From the NCBI RefSeq assembly GCF_020150455.1, contig NZ_CP083740.1, positions 930,001 to 994,000 of the forward strand: DNA of 64,000 nt, read 5' to 3'. Numbering within the stretch: position 1 is the first letter of the stretch; every line of letters begins with the position of its first letter. Below, one piece after another: positions 27,073-34,133 of the stretch. Made by a program: the position numbers and the translations under genes. This DNA is from Bremerella sp. TYQ1 (GTDB lineage: Bacteria > Planctomycetota > Planctomycetia > Pirellulales > Pirellulaceae). The notes under the pieces were generated by a model. The model was not told the origin of the DNA. It ran no database searches and saw only the letters and a program-made list of their open reading frames with translations.

Positions 27073-29733
27073 ATGGAGTCAAATACGCAGGGAGATCATC
27101 CTCCAGGCGACATGCTCGAAAACGTCGAAATCGCCAGTGGATTTCTGACCACACTATTTGGCGAGCAAGACAAGATTCTGTTCCGGCCGATTGAGACCTG
27201 GACTGAAGAGGGAAAGAAACGCAGCAGCGTCGATTTTCACAACACGTGCTATCGATTGGCTGATCCCTCTCAGTTGAAAGAAACCTTGCTGCAGCTATTT
27301 CACAAGTCTGCGGCGAACCGTTTGAACTTGTTCTTCGGAGTTTGTCCACGATTAGGCGGTGACGGTAAGTACGATCTGGCTTGGCAAATCAGGACCGTTC
27401 GGTCGTTCTGGTGTGATATCGATCATGCCACCGTTGACGAGGTTCGCGCACGTTTGAAAGAGTCATCGCTGCCTGAGCCGTCTATCGTGGTTCACTCTGG
27501 AAATGGAGTTCATCTCTATTGGCTACTCGAACAGCCGTATCTCATTGATGACGTTGGTGAGCCGCCAGCGGTACAACTTGAATGGCAAGAGGGAATCAAA
27601 AAGCCTCGCAAGTACATCTTTCAAGATCAGGAAAAGATCTATCTCGAGCAACGACAGAAGCTGCCTACGCTAAGTCCCAAGGCCCAACACGTCCAGGACA
27701 TCTTGGCTGGTATCGCGAATGCCGTGGGTGGTGACCACACGACCGATTTGTCGCGCCTGCTGCGGATACCAGGTTCTCTAAACCGAAAAGACGAACGATC
27801 GGGCCGAAAGCCTGTGCCCACAGCGCTAATTGAATGCGATGCCGCGCGAAAGTATTCGCTCACAGACTTCGAGTCGTTCAAACGAGCATCCGCGGAAGAG
27901 AATCGAGCCAAGAAGATTGCCAGCATGCCTCTGCCACAGCCCCGTCGCATGTCGGCTGGAAAGGCAGACAAACTATCAGAACTGATTGCGATCAGCGAAC
28001 TGACGGAGCCAGGCAGGCGTTCTGAAGCGGACTTTTCGGTGTGTTGCTTCGCTATCCAGAACGGCATCCACAAAGACGACGTCTGGCGACGCGTAGAAAG
28101 CGTTGGCAAATTCGCCGAAGAGGGTGAACGGTACTTCGACCGTACTTGGGATAAGGCGGAAGAGCTCGTTCGCGCCAAGACGCTCGAGAAACTGGAATTC
28201 CAGGCTGGGTTCAATCGACCAACCGATGGCGATGGACTCAACGAAGAGGACGTACATCTCCCAGGCAAGCCGCCTGAGGAAACGTATTCGACGATCTGCG
28301 TGAAAACATCCTATACGCCTGTTGCCAAAACGATGTCGCGTATCACCGATCTATTGCTGGAGGTCGGTGGCAGTTACGTCCGAGCTGATCAAGTTGTGTT
28401 CGTCAGCGGCGAGGAGATCATTCCCATCCTTTCGTCAGCCGAACTATCGGGCCTTTTGAATCAATACGTCGAGTTTCTCTTCGTAGAGCACAAGCGGTAC
28501 AGCTACAAGCCTTTGCCACCGAATTACGGCAGCACTTGGCTGAACCATCATGGGGAACGTTCTCGCTTACCGGCGATCGACTTGTTTACCCGCAATCCGG
28601 TCTATTCCCACGATTGGCGATTGGTGGCTCCTGGATATGATCCTAAGTCGAAGATCTTCTATGCCGGACCCGAGGTAACTTCACGTCGCGGGACACGTCA
28701 TCTGGACGCTTTGTTGCGGGACTTTTGCTTCAAGACGCCGGGCGACCGAACCAACTACATCGGGATGCTCCTAACAACCGTGTTGACCCCACACTTCATC
28801 GGATCGAAGCCTGCGGTCCTTTTTAACGGGAACCAGCCGGGGCTAGGTAAGACGGTCCTCGGACAGATCATCTCCATCCTCCGGGACGGCAAAGCGGTCG
28901 AGACGGCTTCGTACAACGCCAACGACGAAGAGTTCGAGAAACGCCTAGGATCCATCGTACGGCGCGGTGCCACCACGATCATTGTGGACAACGCGAAGGG
29001 TAAAGGGCGTAGCCCACGAATCGACTCGGCTTGCCTGGAGCGGTCGATCACGGACCCGATTCTTTCCTTTCGACTCCTCGGTCATTCCCAGGATATACGC
29101 GCCGAGAATGCACACATCTTCTGTTTGACTGCCAACTCGCCTGACGTGAGCCGGGACTTGGTCACACGTAGCATCGTCGTCAATCTCTTTCACGAGGGGA
29201 ATCCTGAGCGACGCACGTTCTCGATCGATGATCCCGAAGGTTATGCCATGGAACATCGCCTGGAGATCCTCGGTGAGCTGATCGGCATGGTGGAGCATTG
29301 GAAGGCGTCCGGGAAAACCCTGGCCACAACGCACTCACGGTTCAACAAGCGGGGCTGGGGCAATGTTGTCGGCGGTATCCTCGAAGCCAACGGTGAACCC
29401 GACTTTCTGCTCAACAGTGAAGAGGCCGCAGTGCAACTCGATGACACACATCGTGAGTTCAGTGACCTCGTCGCATCGTTGGCCGATCATCCCCAAGGCA
29501 TGTGGGCGCCCAAAGAGCTGGTCGAGCACTGCGACACGAACGGATTTCTGAGTGAAGAACTAGGAGACGGGTCCGTTCGCTCGAAGACGACCAAGCTCGG
29601 AATGCTGGCCGGGCGTTTCGTTGCGGAACGTTTTGAGCTTACCGACGGCCGCACAGCTACGTTCATCCGTTCTGAAGATCGAAAGGGAAACGTCTATCGC
29701 GTCGGAATCGAGGAGAAAGTGCCGAACCTTTAA
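27073..29733 (+). CDS. Primase-helicase replication protein of the island
   Basis: An 886-residue protein joining a RepB-like primase domain to a P-loop helicase. The N-terminal part (about 30-260) carries NLFFGVCPR, VRSFWCDIDHA with the metal-binding Asp residues, SGNGVHLYWLL near residue 142, and LSRLLRIPGSLNRK, the archaeo-eukaryotic-type primase pattern of plasmid and phage replication proteins. A linker with a DUF-like helical region follows. The helicase part has Walker A (NGNQPGLGKTVLG, about 585-597), Walker B (TTIIVDNAKG), a sensor segment (AHIFCLTANSPDVSRDL) and a conserved Arg nearby. It would open the origin and prime DNA synthesis. The last codons overlap the first copy of a 13-copy repeat array that is the likely origin. 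It is similar in plan to replication proteins of phage satellites. Confidence 0.9.
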   Translation: MESNTQGDHPPGDMLENVEIASGFLTTLFGEQDKILFRPIETWTEEGKKRSSVDFHNTCYRLADPSQLKETLLQLFHKSAANRLNLFFGVCPRLGGDGKYDLAWQIRTVRSFWCDIDHATVDEVRARLKESSLPEPSIVVHSGNGVHLYWLLEQPYLIDDVGEPPAVQLEWQEGIKKPRKYIFQDQEKIYLEQRQKLPTLSPKAQHVQDILAGIANAVGGDHTTDLSRLLRIPGSLNRKDERSGRKPVPTALIECDAARKYSLTDFESFKRASAEENRAKKIASMPLPQPRRMSAGKADKLSELIAISELTEPGRRSEADFSVCCFAIQNGIHKDDVWRRVESVGKFAEEGERYFDRTWDKAEELVRAKTLEKLEFQAGFNRPTDGDGLNEEDVHLPGKPPEETYSTICVKTSYTPVAKTMSRITDLLLEVGGSYVRADQVVFVSGEEIIPILSSAELSGLLNQYVEFLFVEHKRYSYKPLPPNYGSTWLNHHGERSRLPAIDLFTRNPVYSHDWRLVAPGYDPKSKIFYAGPEVTSRRGTRHLDALLRDFCFKTPGDRTNYIGMLLTTVLTPHFIGSKPAVLFNGNQPGLGKTVLGQIISILRDGKAVETASYNANDEEFEKRLGSIVRRGATTIIVDNAKGKGRSPRIDSACLERSITDPILSFRLLGHSQDIRAENAHIFCLTANSPDVSRDLVTRSIVVNLFHEGNPERRTFSIDDPEGYAMEHRLEILGELIGMVEHWKASGKTLATTHSRFNKRGWGNVVGGILEANGEPDFLLNSEEAAVQLDDTHREFSDLVASLADHPQGMWAPKELVEHCDTNGFLSEELGDGSVRSKTTKLGMLAGRFVAERFELTDGRTATFIRSEDRKGNVYRVGIEEKVPNL

Positions 29734-30090
29734 GGCTTTGCCGAACCTCCGCCGAACGTTGAATTGACGAAGGTTCGGCACACTTAAGTACAAAGATAGT
29801 AAAGAGATGCAAACAGACTGCCGAACCTGCCGAACCTTAAAAGCAACCCAGAGCAATACGCGAGTAAATAACATCATGCATTACACGTATACGTGTATAG
29901 GGTGTACTGGAAAAAGGTTCGGCAAGGTTCGGCAAGACCATCTAAGTACCTGTGTGCCAACCACTTGTGTCGACGCAAAGGTTCGGCATAACGTTCGGCA
30001 AGGGTTCGGCACCATGCATGTGTCACCCATCTTAAGTCGTGTATCTGTAACGACCTATGTGCACGCTCAAGGTTCGGCAAACGTTCGGCA
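29720..30090. repeat. Iteron array, candidate replication origin
   Basis: Thirteen 9-bp copies of GGTTCGGCA or variants (CGTTCGGCA, CGGCG-type) lie here. Minus-strand copies start at 29720, 29739, 29750 (imperfect), 29819 and 29828; plus-strand copies start at 29772, 29916, 29926, 29980, 29992, 30003, 30071 and 30082. Within clusters the start-to-start spacing is 9-12 bases, close to one helical turn. Left copies mostly point left and right copies all point right, with an AT-rich centre holding a 16-bp palindrome. Its place at the end of the primase-helicase gene is the classic place for an island or plasmid origin. No CRISPR-like spacer pattern and no protein code explain it. Confidence 0.75.
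29882..29897. repeat. Perfect 16-bp palindrome inside the iteron array
   Basis: TACACGTATACGTGTA is self-complementary over all 16 bases. It lies between the left (mostly minus) and right (plus) iteron groups, in an AT-rich stretch. It could be a dimer-binding site or the centre of DNA opening. Confidence 0.6.
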
Positions 30091-30121
30091 GCTGATTATC
30101 TGAAAGGAATGGAGGCAAATC

Positions 30122-30256
30122 ATGTGGCAATGGAAGAAACGACTCGAACGATTGGTCACGCGCCGTGGCGGTGTTGTTCTAACGCTAGACGCGTTCCTCG
30201 TATTCATGGCGATCTCGTCCGCCGTAATTTGGATTCAGTTCTTTATCAACCTGTGA
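30122..30256 (+). CDS. 44-residue single-pass membrane peptide
   Basis: A short gene between the iteron array and the methylase gene, too small for most gene finders. It has an excellent ribosome-binding site (GGAGG at 30111-30115, six bases before ATG). The peptide has a basic, aromatic N-terminus (MWQWKKRLERLVTRRGG) and one transmembrane helix (LDAFLVFMAISSAVIWIQFF) followed by three residues. The basic side should stay in the cytoplasm. Similar small membrane peptides in phage modules can be holin-like, pore-forming or regulatory; nothing in the sequence decides this. The next gene follows after 16 bases, so they share a transcript. Confidence 0.65.
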   Translation: MWQWKKRLERLVTRRGGVVLTLDAFLVFMAISSAVIWIQFFINL

Positions 30257-30272
30257 ACTCACGGAGGTACTC

Positions 30273-31553
30273 ATGAAGATCGAACAGTGGAATATCGCGG
30301 ATGTTACACCGTACCCTAGCAACCCGCGTGTGAATGACGGGGCCGTCGATGCCGTGGCGAAGTCGCTTGAGGAGTTTGGATTTCGTCAACCGATTGTTGT
30401 GGATGAAGCTGGCGTGGTTGTCGTTGGCCATACGAGGCTTAAGGGCGCGCAGAAGCTGGGTATGTCCCATGTGCCGGTTCACGTTGCCGAAGGGTTGTCG
30501 GACGAACAGATTCGTGCGTACCGGATTGCGGATAACCAAACGGCGACCATTGCCGAATGGGACTTGGATCTCTTACCGATCGAACTGAGTGCCCTCAAGG
30601 ACGCCGACTACGACTTGGCCTTGCTCGGGTTCAAGGACGACGAACTGGCCAAGATGCTCAGTGGCGACGTGAAGGAAGGTCTAAACGATCCAGACGATGT
30701 GCCTGAACCACCAGATGATCCCGTTACTCAGCCAGGCGACCTGTGGATCCTCGGCGACCATCGCTTGTTGTGTGGTGATAGCTCGAAGGCCAAAGACGTT
30801 GATCGGTTACTTGATGGTGCTGTAATTCATCTTGTGAATACCGATCCACCGTACAACGTGAAAGTAGAACCTCGCAGTCGAAACGCCATCACTGCGGGGA
30901 ACAGCAGCTTTGCGGACTCGAGCAAACACAAGTCAAACGGTGCTCCGAAGAAAATGCGGGCCAAAGATCGACCATTGGCCAACGACTTCGTGTCGGATGA
31001 GGAGTTCGATCGATTGCTCGACGCCTGGTTCGGCAACATGGCCCGAGTGTTGGCGCCTGGACGAGCCATCTACATCTGGGGTGGCTTTAGCAACTGTGGC
31101 AACTATCCGCCGTTCCTGAAGAAGCACGGCCTCTACTTCTCGCAGGCGATTATCTGGGACAAACAGCATCCCGTCCTGACGCGTAAGGACTACATGGGCG
31201 CGCACGAATGGTGCTTTTACGGCTGGAAGGAAGGTGCGGCCCACCAGTTCTTTGGTCCCAACAACGCCACCGACCTATGGCACGTGAAGAAGGTGAATCC
31301 GCAGGCAATGGTGCATTTGACGGAAAAGCCTGTGGAGTTGGCTGTTCGAGCGATTCAATGCTCGTCGCGAGAAGGTGAGAACGTGCTCGACCTGTTTGGT
31401 GGGAGCGGCTCAACGTTGATTGCCTGTGAGCAGACTGGTCGTAGGGCGTATTTGATGGAACTGGATCAGGCCTACGCGGACGTCATTGTTGAAAGATGGG
31501 AATCGTTCACTGGGAAGAAGGCTGAACGTGTCTCGGCGGAGGTAGTGGCGTGA
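30273..31553 (+). CDS. ParB-domain DNA methyltransferase
   Basis: A 426-residue protein with GGAGG five bases before its ATG. The N-terminal 90 residues form a ParB-like (sulfiredoxin-fold) domain: PYPSNPRVNDGAVDAVAKS, VVVVGHTRLKGAQKLG, RIADNQTA. The C-terminal part is a beta-class DNA methylase with motif IV TDPPYNV (Asp191-Pro-Pro-Tyr194), motif X-like TEKPVELAVRAI and the AdoMet motif I LFGGSGS (375-380), giving N4-cytosine or N6-adenine methylation. This fusion is typical of phages and islands, where the methylase has no partner nuclease and may protect or mark replicating DNA. The insert between motif IV and the next motif (residues about 197-235) is unusually polar. Its place beside the origin fits replication-linked methylation, an inference. 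Confidence 0.92.
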   Translation: MKIEQWNIADVTPYPSNPRVNDGAVDAVAKSLEEFGFRQPIVVDEAGVVVVGHTRLKGAQKLGMSHVPVHVAEGLSDEQIRAYRIADNQTATIAEWDLDLLPIELSALKDADYDLALLGFKDDELAKMLSGDVKEGLNDPDDVPEPPDDPVTQPGDLWILGDHRLLCGDSSKAKDVDRLLDGAVIHLVNTDPPYNVKVEPRSRNAITAGNSSFADSSKHKSNGAPKKMRAKDRPLANDFVSDEEFDRLLDAWFGNMARVLAPGRAIYIWGGFSNCGNYPPFLKKHGLYFSQAIIWDKQHPVLTRKDYMGAHEWCFYGWKEGAAHQFFGPNNATDLWHVKKVNPQAMVHLTEKPVELAVRAIQCSSREGENVLDLFGGSGSTLIACEQTGRRAYLMELDQAYADVIVERWESFTGKKAERVSAEVVA

Positions 31554-31558
31554 GCGTT

Positions 31559-31804
31559 CTACAGAATCTTGCCCAGCAAGCTCTTGTTCATCACGTGGAT
31601 CGCCTCGACCGCAGTCAGGTGCTCCTGAATCAGTACGTGGTCGTTGGCCTCTCCCACCCCGATGTCGGCGAACTCGAGCGACTGGGCCAAGGTCTGCAGG
31701 CCTTCGACCGCCTTGTAGTAGGCGTCGCGAATCTCCTGGTACTGGTGTGGCTCCATCTTCTGGAAGGCGTCGCGAAGTTTGGTTTCGTGGGCATCGGCGG
31801 ACAT
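31559..31804 (-). CDS. 81-residue helical protein, unknown function
   Basis: Reverse-strand gene with start ATG at 31804 and GGAG nine bases upstream (complement of the TCTCC at 31811-31817). The product is acidic and all-helical (MSADAHETKLRDAFQKMEPH..., then LQTLAQSLEFADIGVGEAND and a C-terminal helix). It faces the methylase gene head-on, their stops lying five bases apart. It shares its upstream promoter-like segment with the next reverse-strand gene (32024-32383). The plus-strand frame over the same DNA is longer but is an antisense artefact. No family is recognised; the pattern suggests a small regulatory or structural helper of the island. Confidence 0.6.
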   Translation of the reverse strand: MSADAHETKLRDAFQKMEPHQYQEIRDAYYKAVEGLQTLAQSLEFADIGVGEANDHVLIQEHLTAVEAIHVMNKSLLGKIL

Positions 31805-31836
31805 GGTTCGGTCTCCGGTTTGGGTTGCGTTTCGTA

Positions 31837-31874
31837 TGACACACATGAGCCATTGAAAGCTGAAAACATCAAGC
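31837..31874 (-). promoter_or_regulatory. Promoter-like repeat, copy 1
   Basis: TGACACACATGAGCCAT (31837-31853) and ACATCAAGC (31866-31874) also occur at 32430-32446 and 32459-32467 with the same 29-base offset. On the minus strand this reads GCTTGATGT, a 12-base gap, then ATGGCTCATGTGTGTCA; TTGATG and CTCATG are 17 bases apart. The copy lies 33-70 bases upstream of the ATG at 31804. An isolated GGTTCGGCA (31877-31885) abuts it. Confidence 0.5.
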
Positions 31875-31965
31875 TTGGTTCGGCACAATTCAGCAGCTTT
31901 TCATCAGGCCGCGAGGTTGGGCCGTGTGACATAGGAACAGACAACTGGCCTAACGACGCCCAGAA

Positions 31966-32001
31966 CGAAAAAACGCCCAAGCGTGGCGAACGTCGGGCGT
32001 T
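31966..32001 (-). terminator. Rho-independent terminator of the HARE-HTH gene
   Basis: On the minus strand AACGCCC pairs with GGGCGTT (arms at 31995-32001 and 31972-31978) and a T-run follows. It lies just downstream of the stop at 32024. Confidence 0.8.
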
Positions 32002-32023
32002 GTGTGGCGAGTTGCCGGTTGGC

Positions 32024-32383
32024 CTAGCCGTTGGTCGTGAACTTGCCTCGTTCGGTCTTCTTGAATCGGGCGTCTTTGCCCTTGGTGTTGATTTCCCGCA
32101 GGATCGCCGAGTAGAGCGTGGCGTGTGGCGTCTTCCTGCCTGGGCTGGACCAGTACTTCTTATCGGCCATCGCGTCGATCATCTGCTTGGTGTTGAGCGG
32201 CTCCTTCGATTCGGTCAGTACCTTGGCTGCGGCGTCGAGGGCGGACAGGCGTTTGGTGGCAGGTTGTTTAGCGGGCTTGGCTTCGGCTGGCTTCGATGCC
32301 TTTGCGGATCGTCCTTTCGTCGTACCCTTGGTGCTGGCCTTCTTCGTAGCGGTGGTCTTGCGAGTGGTCTTCTTCGTGGTCAT
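32024..32383 (-). CDS. HARE-HTH (HB1/ASXL-type) winged-helix protein with basic tail
   Basis: A 119-residue reverse-strand protein with start ATG at 32383 and GGAG six bases upstream. The first 50 residues are very rich in Lys, Thr and Ala, like a histone H1 tail (TKKTTRKTTATKKASTKGTT). The rest is a HARE-HTH domain: LSALDAAAKVLTESKEPLNT, then KQMIDAMADKKYWSSPG and TLYSAILREI. In other proteins this domain occurs in chromatin and restriction-related contexts and binds DNA or modified bases. A basic tail plus winged helix suggests a small DNA-compacting or regulatory protein of the island. A terminator follows at 31966-32001. The upstream repeat is shared with the neighbouring small gene, so both are probably expressed under the same control. 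Confidence 0.8.
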   Translation of the reverse strand: MTTKKTTRKTTATKKASTKGTTKGRSAKASKPAEAKPAKQPATKRLSALDAAAKVLTESKEPLNTKQMIDAMADKKYWSSPGRKTPHATLYSAILREINTKGKDARFKKTERGKFTTNG

Positions 32384-32429
32384 GGGTCGTCTCCAAATGG
32401 TAATTGGTTGGTCGCGAACCGTGTCGCGT

Positions 32430-32467
32430 TGACACACATGAGCCATGCAATGGGGAACACATCAAGC
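32430..32467 (-). promoter_or_regulatory. Promoter-like repeat, copy 2
   Basis: Second copy of the segment described at 31837-31874, with the same two identical blocks (17 and 9 bases) and the same offset between them. It lies 47-84 bases upstream of the ATG at 32383. Confidence 0.5.
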
Positions 32468-32514
32468 GCGGCCAGCACCAATTCGGAAGATTCTTTTTCG
32501 ATGGAGGTCGTGCC

Positions 32515-33018
32515 ATGCCTAAGCGTTTGAAACGGCGGAGCGATACGAAGCGACGAGTCGGTCGGAACATCTACGAGGTACGGCGCGGTTCGTCTTCTTC
32601 GCAAGGCTACGACACCGACTGGGAACGGATCGCCAAGCGTCGGCGCCAACTGGATTACTACTTGTGCCAGGAGTGTTTGAAGCGTGGGCTGACCACCTCG
32701 GCCAAGGACGTCGACCACATCATTCCGCTTCACGTCCGGATCGATTGGCGACTCGAGATAGGTAACACACAGGTGCTCTGCCGCATGCATCATCGAACTA
32801 AAACAGAACAAGATAATCAGCTTTTCGGGTCGAGTACGGAGGGGAATGTGAGTGCCATTCAGCAAACCCGCAGAGATGCCGCTAGAAGGCTCCAGGAGCC
32901 ACCGAGAGGGGCGGGGGGCGGTCTGATAGTGACGAGGTGCCAACCTGGAACGCGTGCCCCCAAACACACTTGCGCCCGCGAATTTAGAACCCGGGGGGTG
33001 ACAGATGAGAGGTCGTAA
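32515..33018 (+). CDS. HNH endonuclease of the packaging module
   Basis: A 167-residue protein from the ATG at 32515, with GGAGG seven bases upstream. A basic N-terminus is followed by a zinc-binding HNH: CQEC (Cys51, Cys54), AKDVDHIIPL with His68, and QVLCRMHHRTK with Cys89 and His92/His93. Phage HNH proteins next to the terminase genes cooperate with the large terminase in cutting and packaging DNA at cos or pac sites. The C-terminal 60 residues are Arg/Gly-rich and do not look like a domain. The stop overlaps the small-terminase ATG by 14 bases. The upstream 100 bases hold the divergent promoter repeat of the HARE-HTH gene. Confidence 0.88.
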   Translation: MPKRLKRRSDTKRRVGRNIYEVRRGSSSSQGYDTDWERIAKRRRQLDYYLCQECLKRGLTTSAKDVDHIIPLHVRIDWRLEIGNTQVLCRMHHRTKTEQDNQLFGSSTEGNVSAIQQTRRDAARRLQEPPRGAGGGLIVTRCQPGTRAPKHTCAREFRTRGVTDERS

Positions 33019-33469
33019 ACCAAAGCCAACCGTACTTAAGATTCGCGAGGGCAATCCTGGCAAGCGTTCGCTGAACAAAGCGGAACCGAATGCGCCTAGC
33101 GATGTGCCCAAATGCCCTGAATTCCTGGACGAAGTAGCCCAAGACGAGTGGGATCGCATCTCAGTTATTCTCACAGAAATGGGCCTACTCAGCACTGCCG
33201 ATCGAGCCGCGCTGTCCGCATATTGCACGGTGTACAGCCGCTGGGTTCATGCCGAAGAACAAGTCAAAAAGTTCGGCACCATCGTGAAGTCGCCCGAAAA
33301 AGGCTTCCCGATGAAGTCACCGTATTTGACGGTGGCCGACCAAGCGATGGAATCGATGCGGAAGTTTCTGGTGGAATTTGGTCTGACGCCATCGAGCCGC
33401 AGTCGCATCCGCGTGGAAACAAAGAAGTCTGCCGAGGATGAGTTCGACGCATTTGTGGGGGCAGGGTAG
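33005..33469 (+). CDS. P27-family phage terminase small subunit
   Basis: A 154-residue protein with the P27 small-terminase signature: MRGRKPKPTVLKIREGNPGK at the start, then P.CPEFLDEVAQDEWDRI and a helical core (TADRAALSAYCTVYSRWVHA). The C-terminal segment GLTPSSRSRIRVE is the conserved hook region. The small subunit recognises viral DNA and presents it to the large subunit. It overlaps the HNH gene by 14 bases. The next gene in this orientation is the large subunit, but 664 bases with a reverse-strand gene intervene, which is unusual because these two genes normally adjoin. Confidence 0.93.
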   Translation: MRGRKPKPTVLKIREGNPGKRSLNKAEPNAPSDVPKCPEFLDEVAQDEWDRISVILTEMGLLSTADRAALSAYCTVYSRWVHAEEQVKKFGTIVKSPEKGFPMKSPYLTVADQAMESMRKFLVEFGLTPSSRSRIRVETKKSAEDEFDAFVGAG

Positions 33470-33493
33470 TGTGCAAGATTACATGGGGACTAC

Positions 33494-34033
33494 TCAACCA
33501 ACAGGTTCTTGGCGAAAGCGAGCGTCCCAAGGATCATGTTTTAGGCACACGGCCACTGAGACAACCCTTCGTCGTTGCGACCGTCGGCCAGTTGAGTTCC
33601 GTTCTCCTTTGCTGTCAAAACCAACCCACATGTCATCGGTTTTGAAATGCCAGCTTCCGCGAAGTTGGCTGACGAAAGGAAGATTCGATTCTCCCATGTC
33701 GGATTCAGCTATCCCCGGTGACAGAACGATGTCTCCAACCCGCAACTCACCTTCAATCTCAGCCTTAGGCCGAAACGCTGCTTCCTCTCGCCACAGAACG
33801 AAAACAATTCCCTCAACGAGGAAGGTGAAATGGTGCTCGATCAAATAAAGCCCAAGATCGTCATACAAATGAATCTGATTGTTTCGATGGCCAATAGGGG
33901 CAGGTTGGCTAGTGGCTTCAATGCGGTCGGGGAGTCCCAAAACACTGTAGAGTCGCTCTGGCGGAACTGCCTCTCTGAAGCATTGACCATTCAGGACAAA
34001 TCGTTCTGCATCGATAGTGGCTGTAAACGGCAT
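33494..34033 (-). CDS. Cargo protein between the terminase genes (DUF7738-like?)
   Basis: A 179-residue reverse-strand gene with AGGAG ten bases before the ATG at 34033. The N-terminal half reads as a small alpha/beta domain: ERFVLNGQCF, then RLYSVLGLPDRIE and a IHLYDDLGLYLIEHH/FLVEGIVFVLW beta hairpin. This pattern resembles small proteins described as immunity-type or DUF7738. The C-terminal half includes GELRVGDIVLSPGI and SWHFKTDDMWVGFD. It lies opposite to both terminase genes and between them, like a moron inserted in a packaging operon. If it works in immunity or defence, no toxin gene is adjacent. The family assignment is weak. Confidence 0.6.
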   Translation of the reverse strand: MPFTATIDAERFVLNGQCFREAVPPERLYSVLGLPDRIEATSQPAPIGHRNNQIHLYDDLGLYLIEHHFTFLVEGIVFVLWREEAAFRPKAEIEGELRVGDIVLSPGIAESDMGESNLPFVSQLRGSWHFKTDDMWVGFDSKGERNSTGRRSQRRRVVSVAVCLKHDPWDARFRQEPVG

Positions 34034-34133
34034 CTCGTCACTTCTCCTACGGGACGATTATATACGCATCGTCTCGGCGAACTTCGATCGTACTATCACT
34101 GAGTGAGTCTGCTTTGTAAATGGGAGCCAGGTA

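Noticed and set aside
29720..30090. CRISPR array
   Set aside because: The repeats are 9 bases long, occur on both strands and have irregular spacing of 9-80 bases; no Cas genes are present. The pattern fits iterons.
31027..31035. GGTTCGGCA inside the methylase gene as a further iteron
   Set aside because: It reads as codons for Trp-Phe-Gly and lies in a conserved coding region, so it is likely chance.
31550..32530. Long plus-strand frame (326 codons) after the methylase gene
   Set aside because: It is antisense to two small reverse-strand genes that have good ribosome-binding sites, protein-like composition and, in one case, a recognised HARE-HTH domain with a terminator. The plus-strand product has shadow-frame composition.
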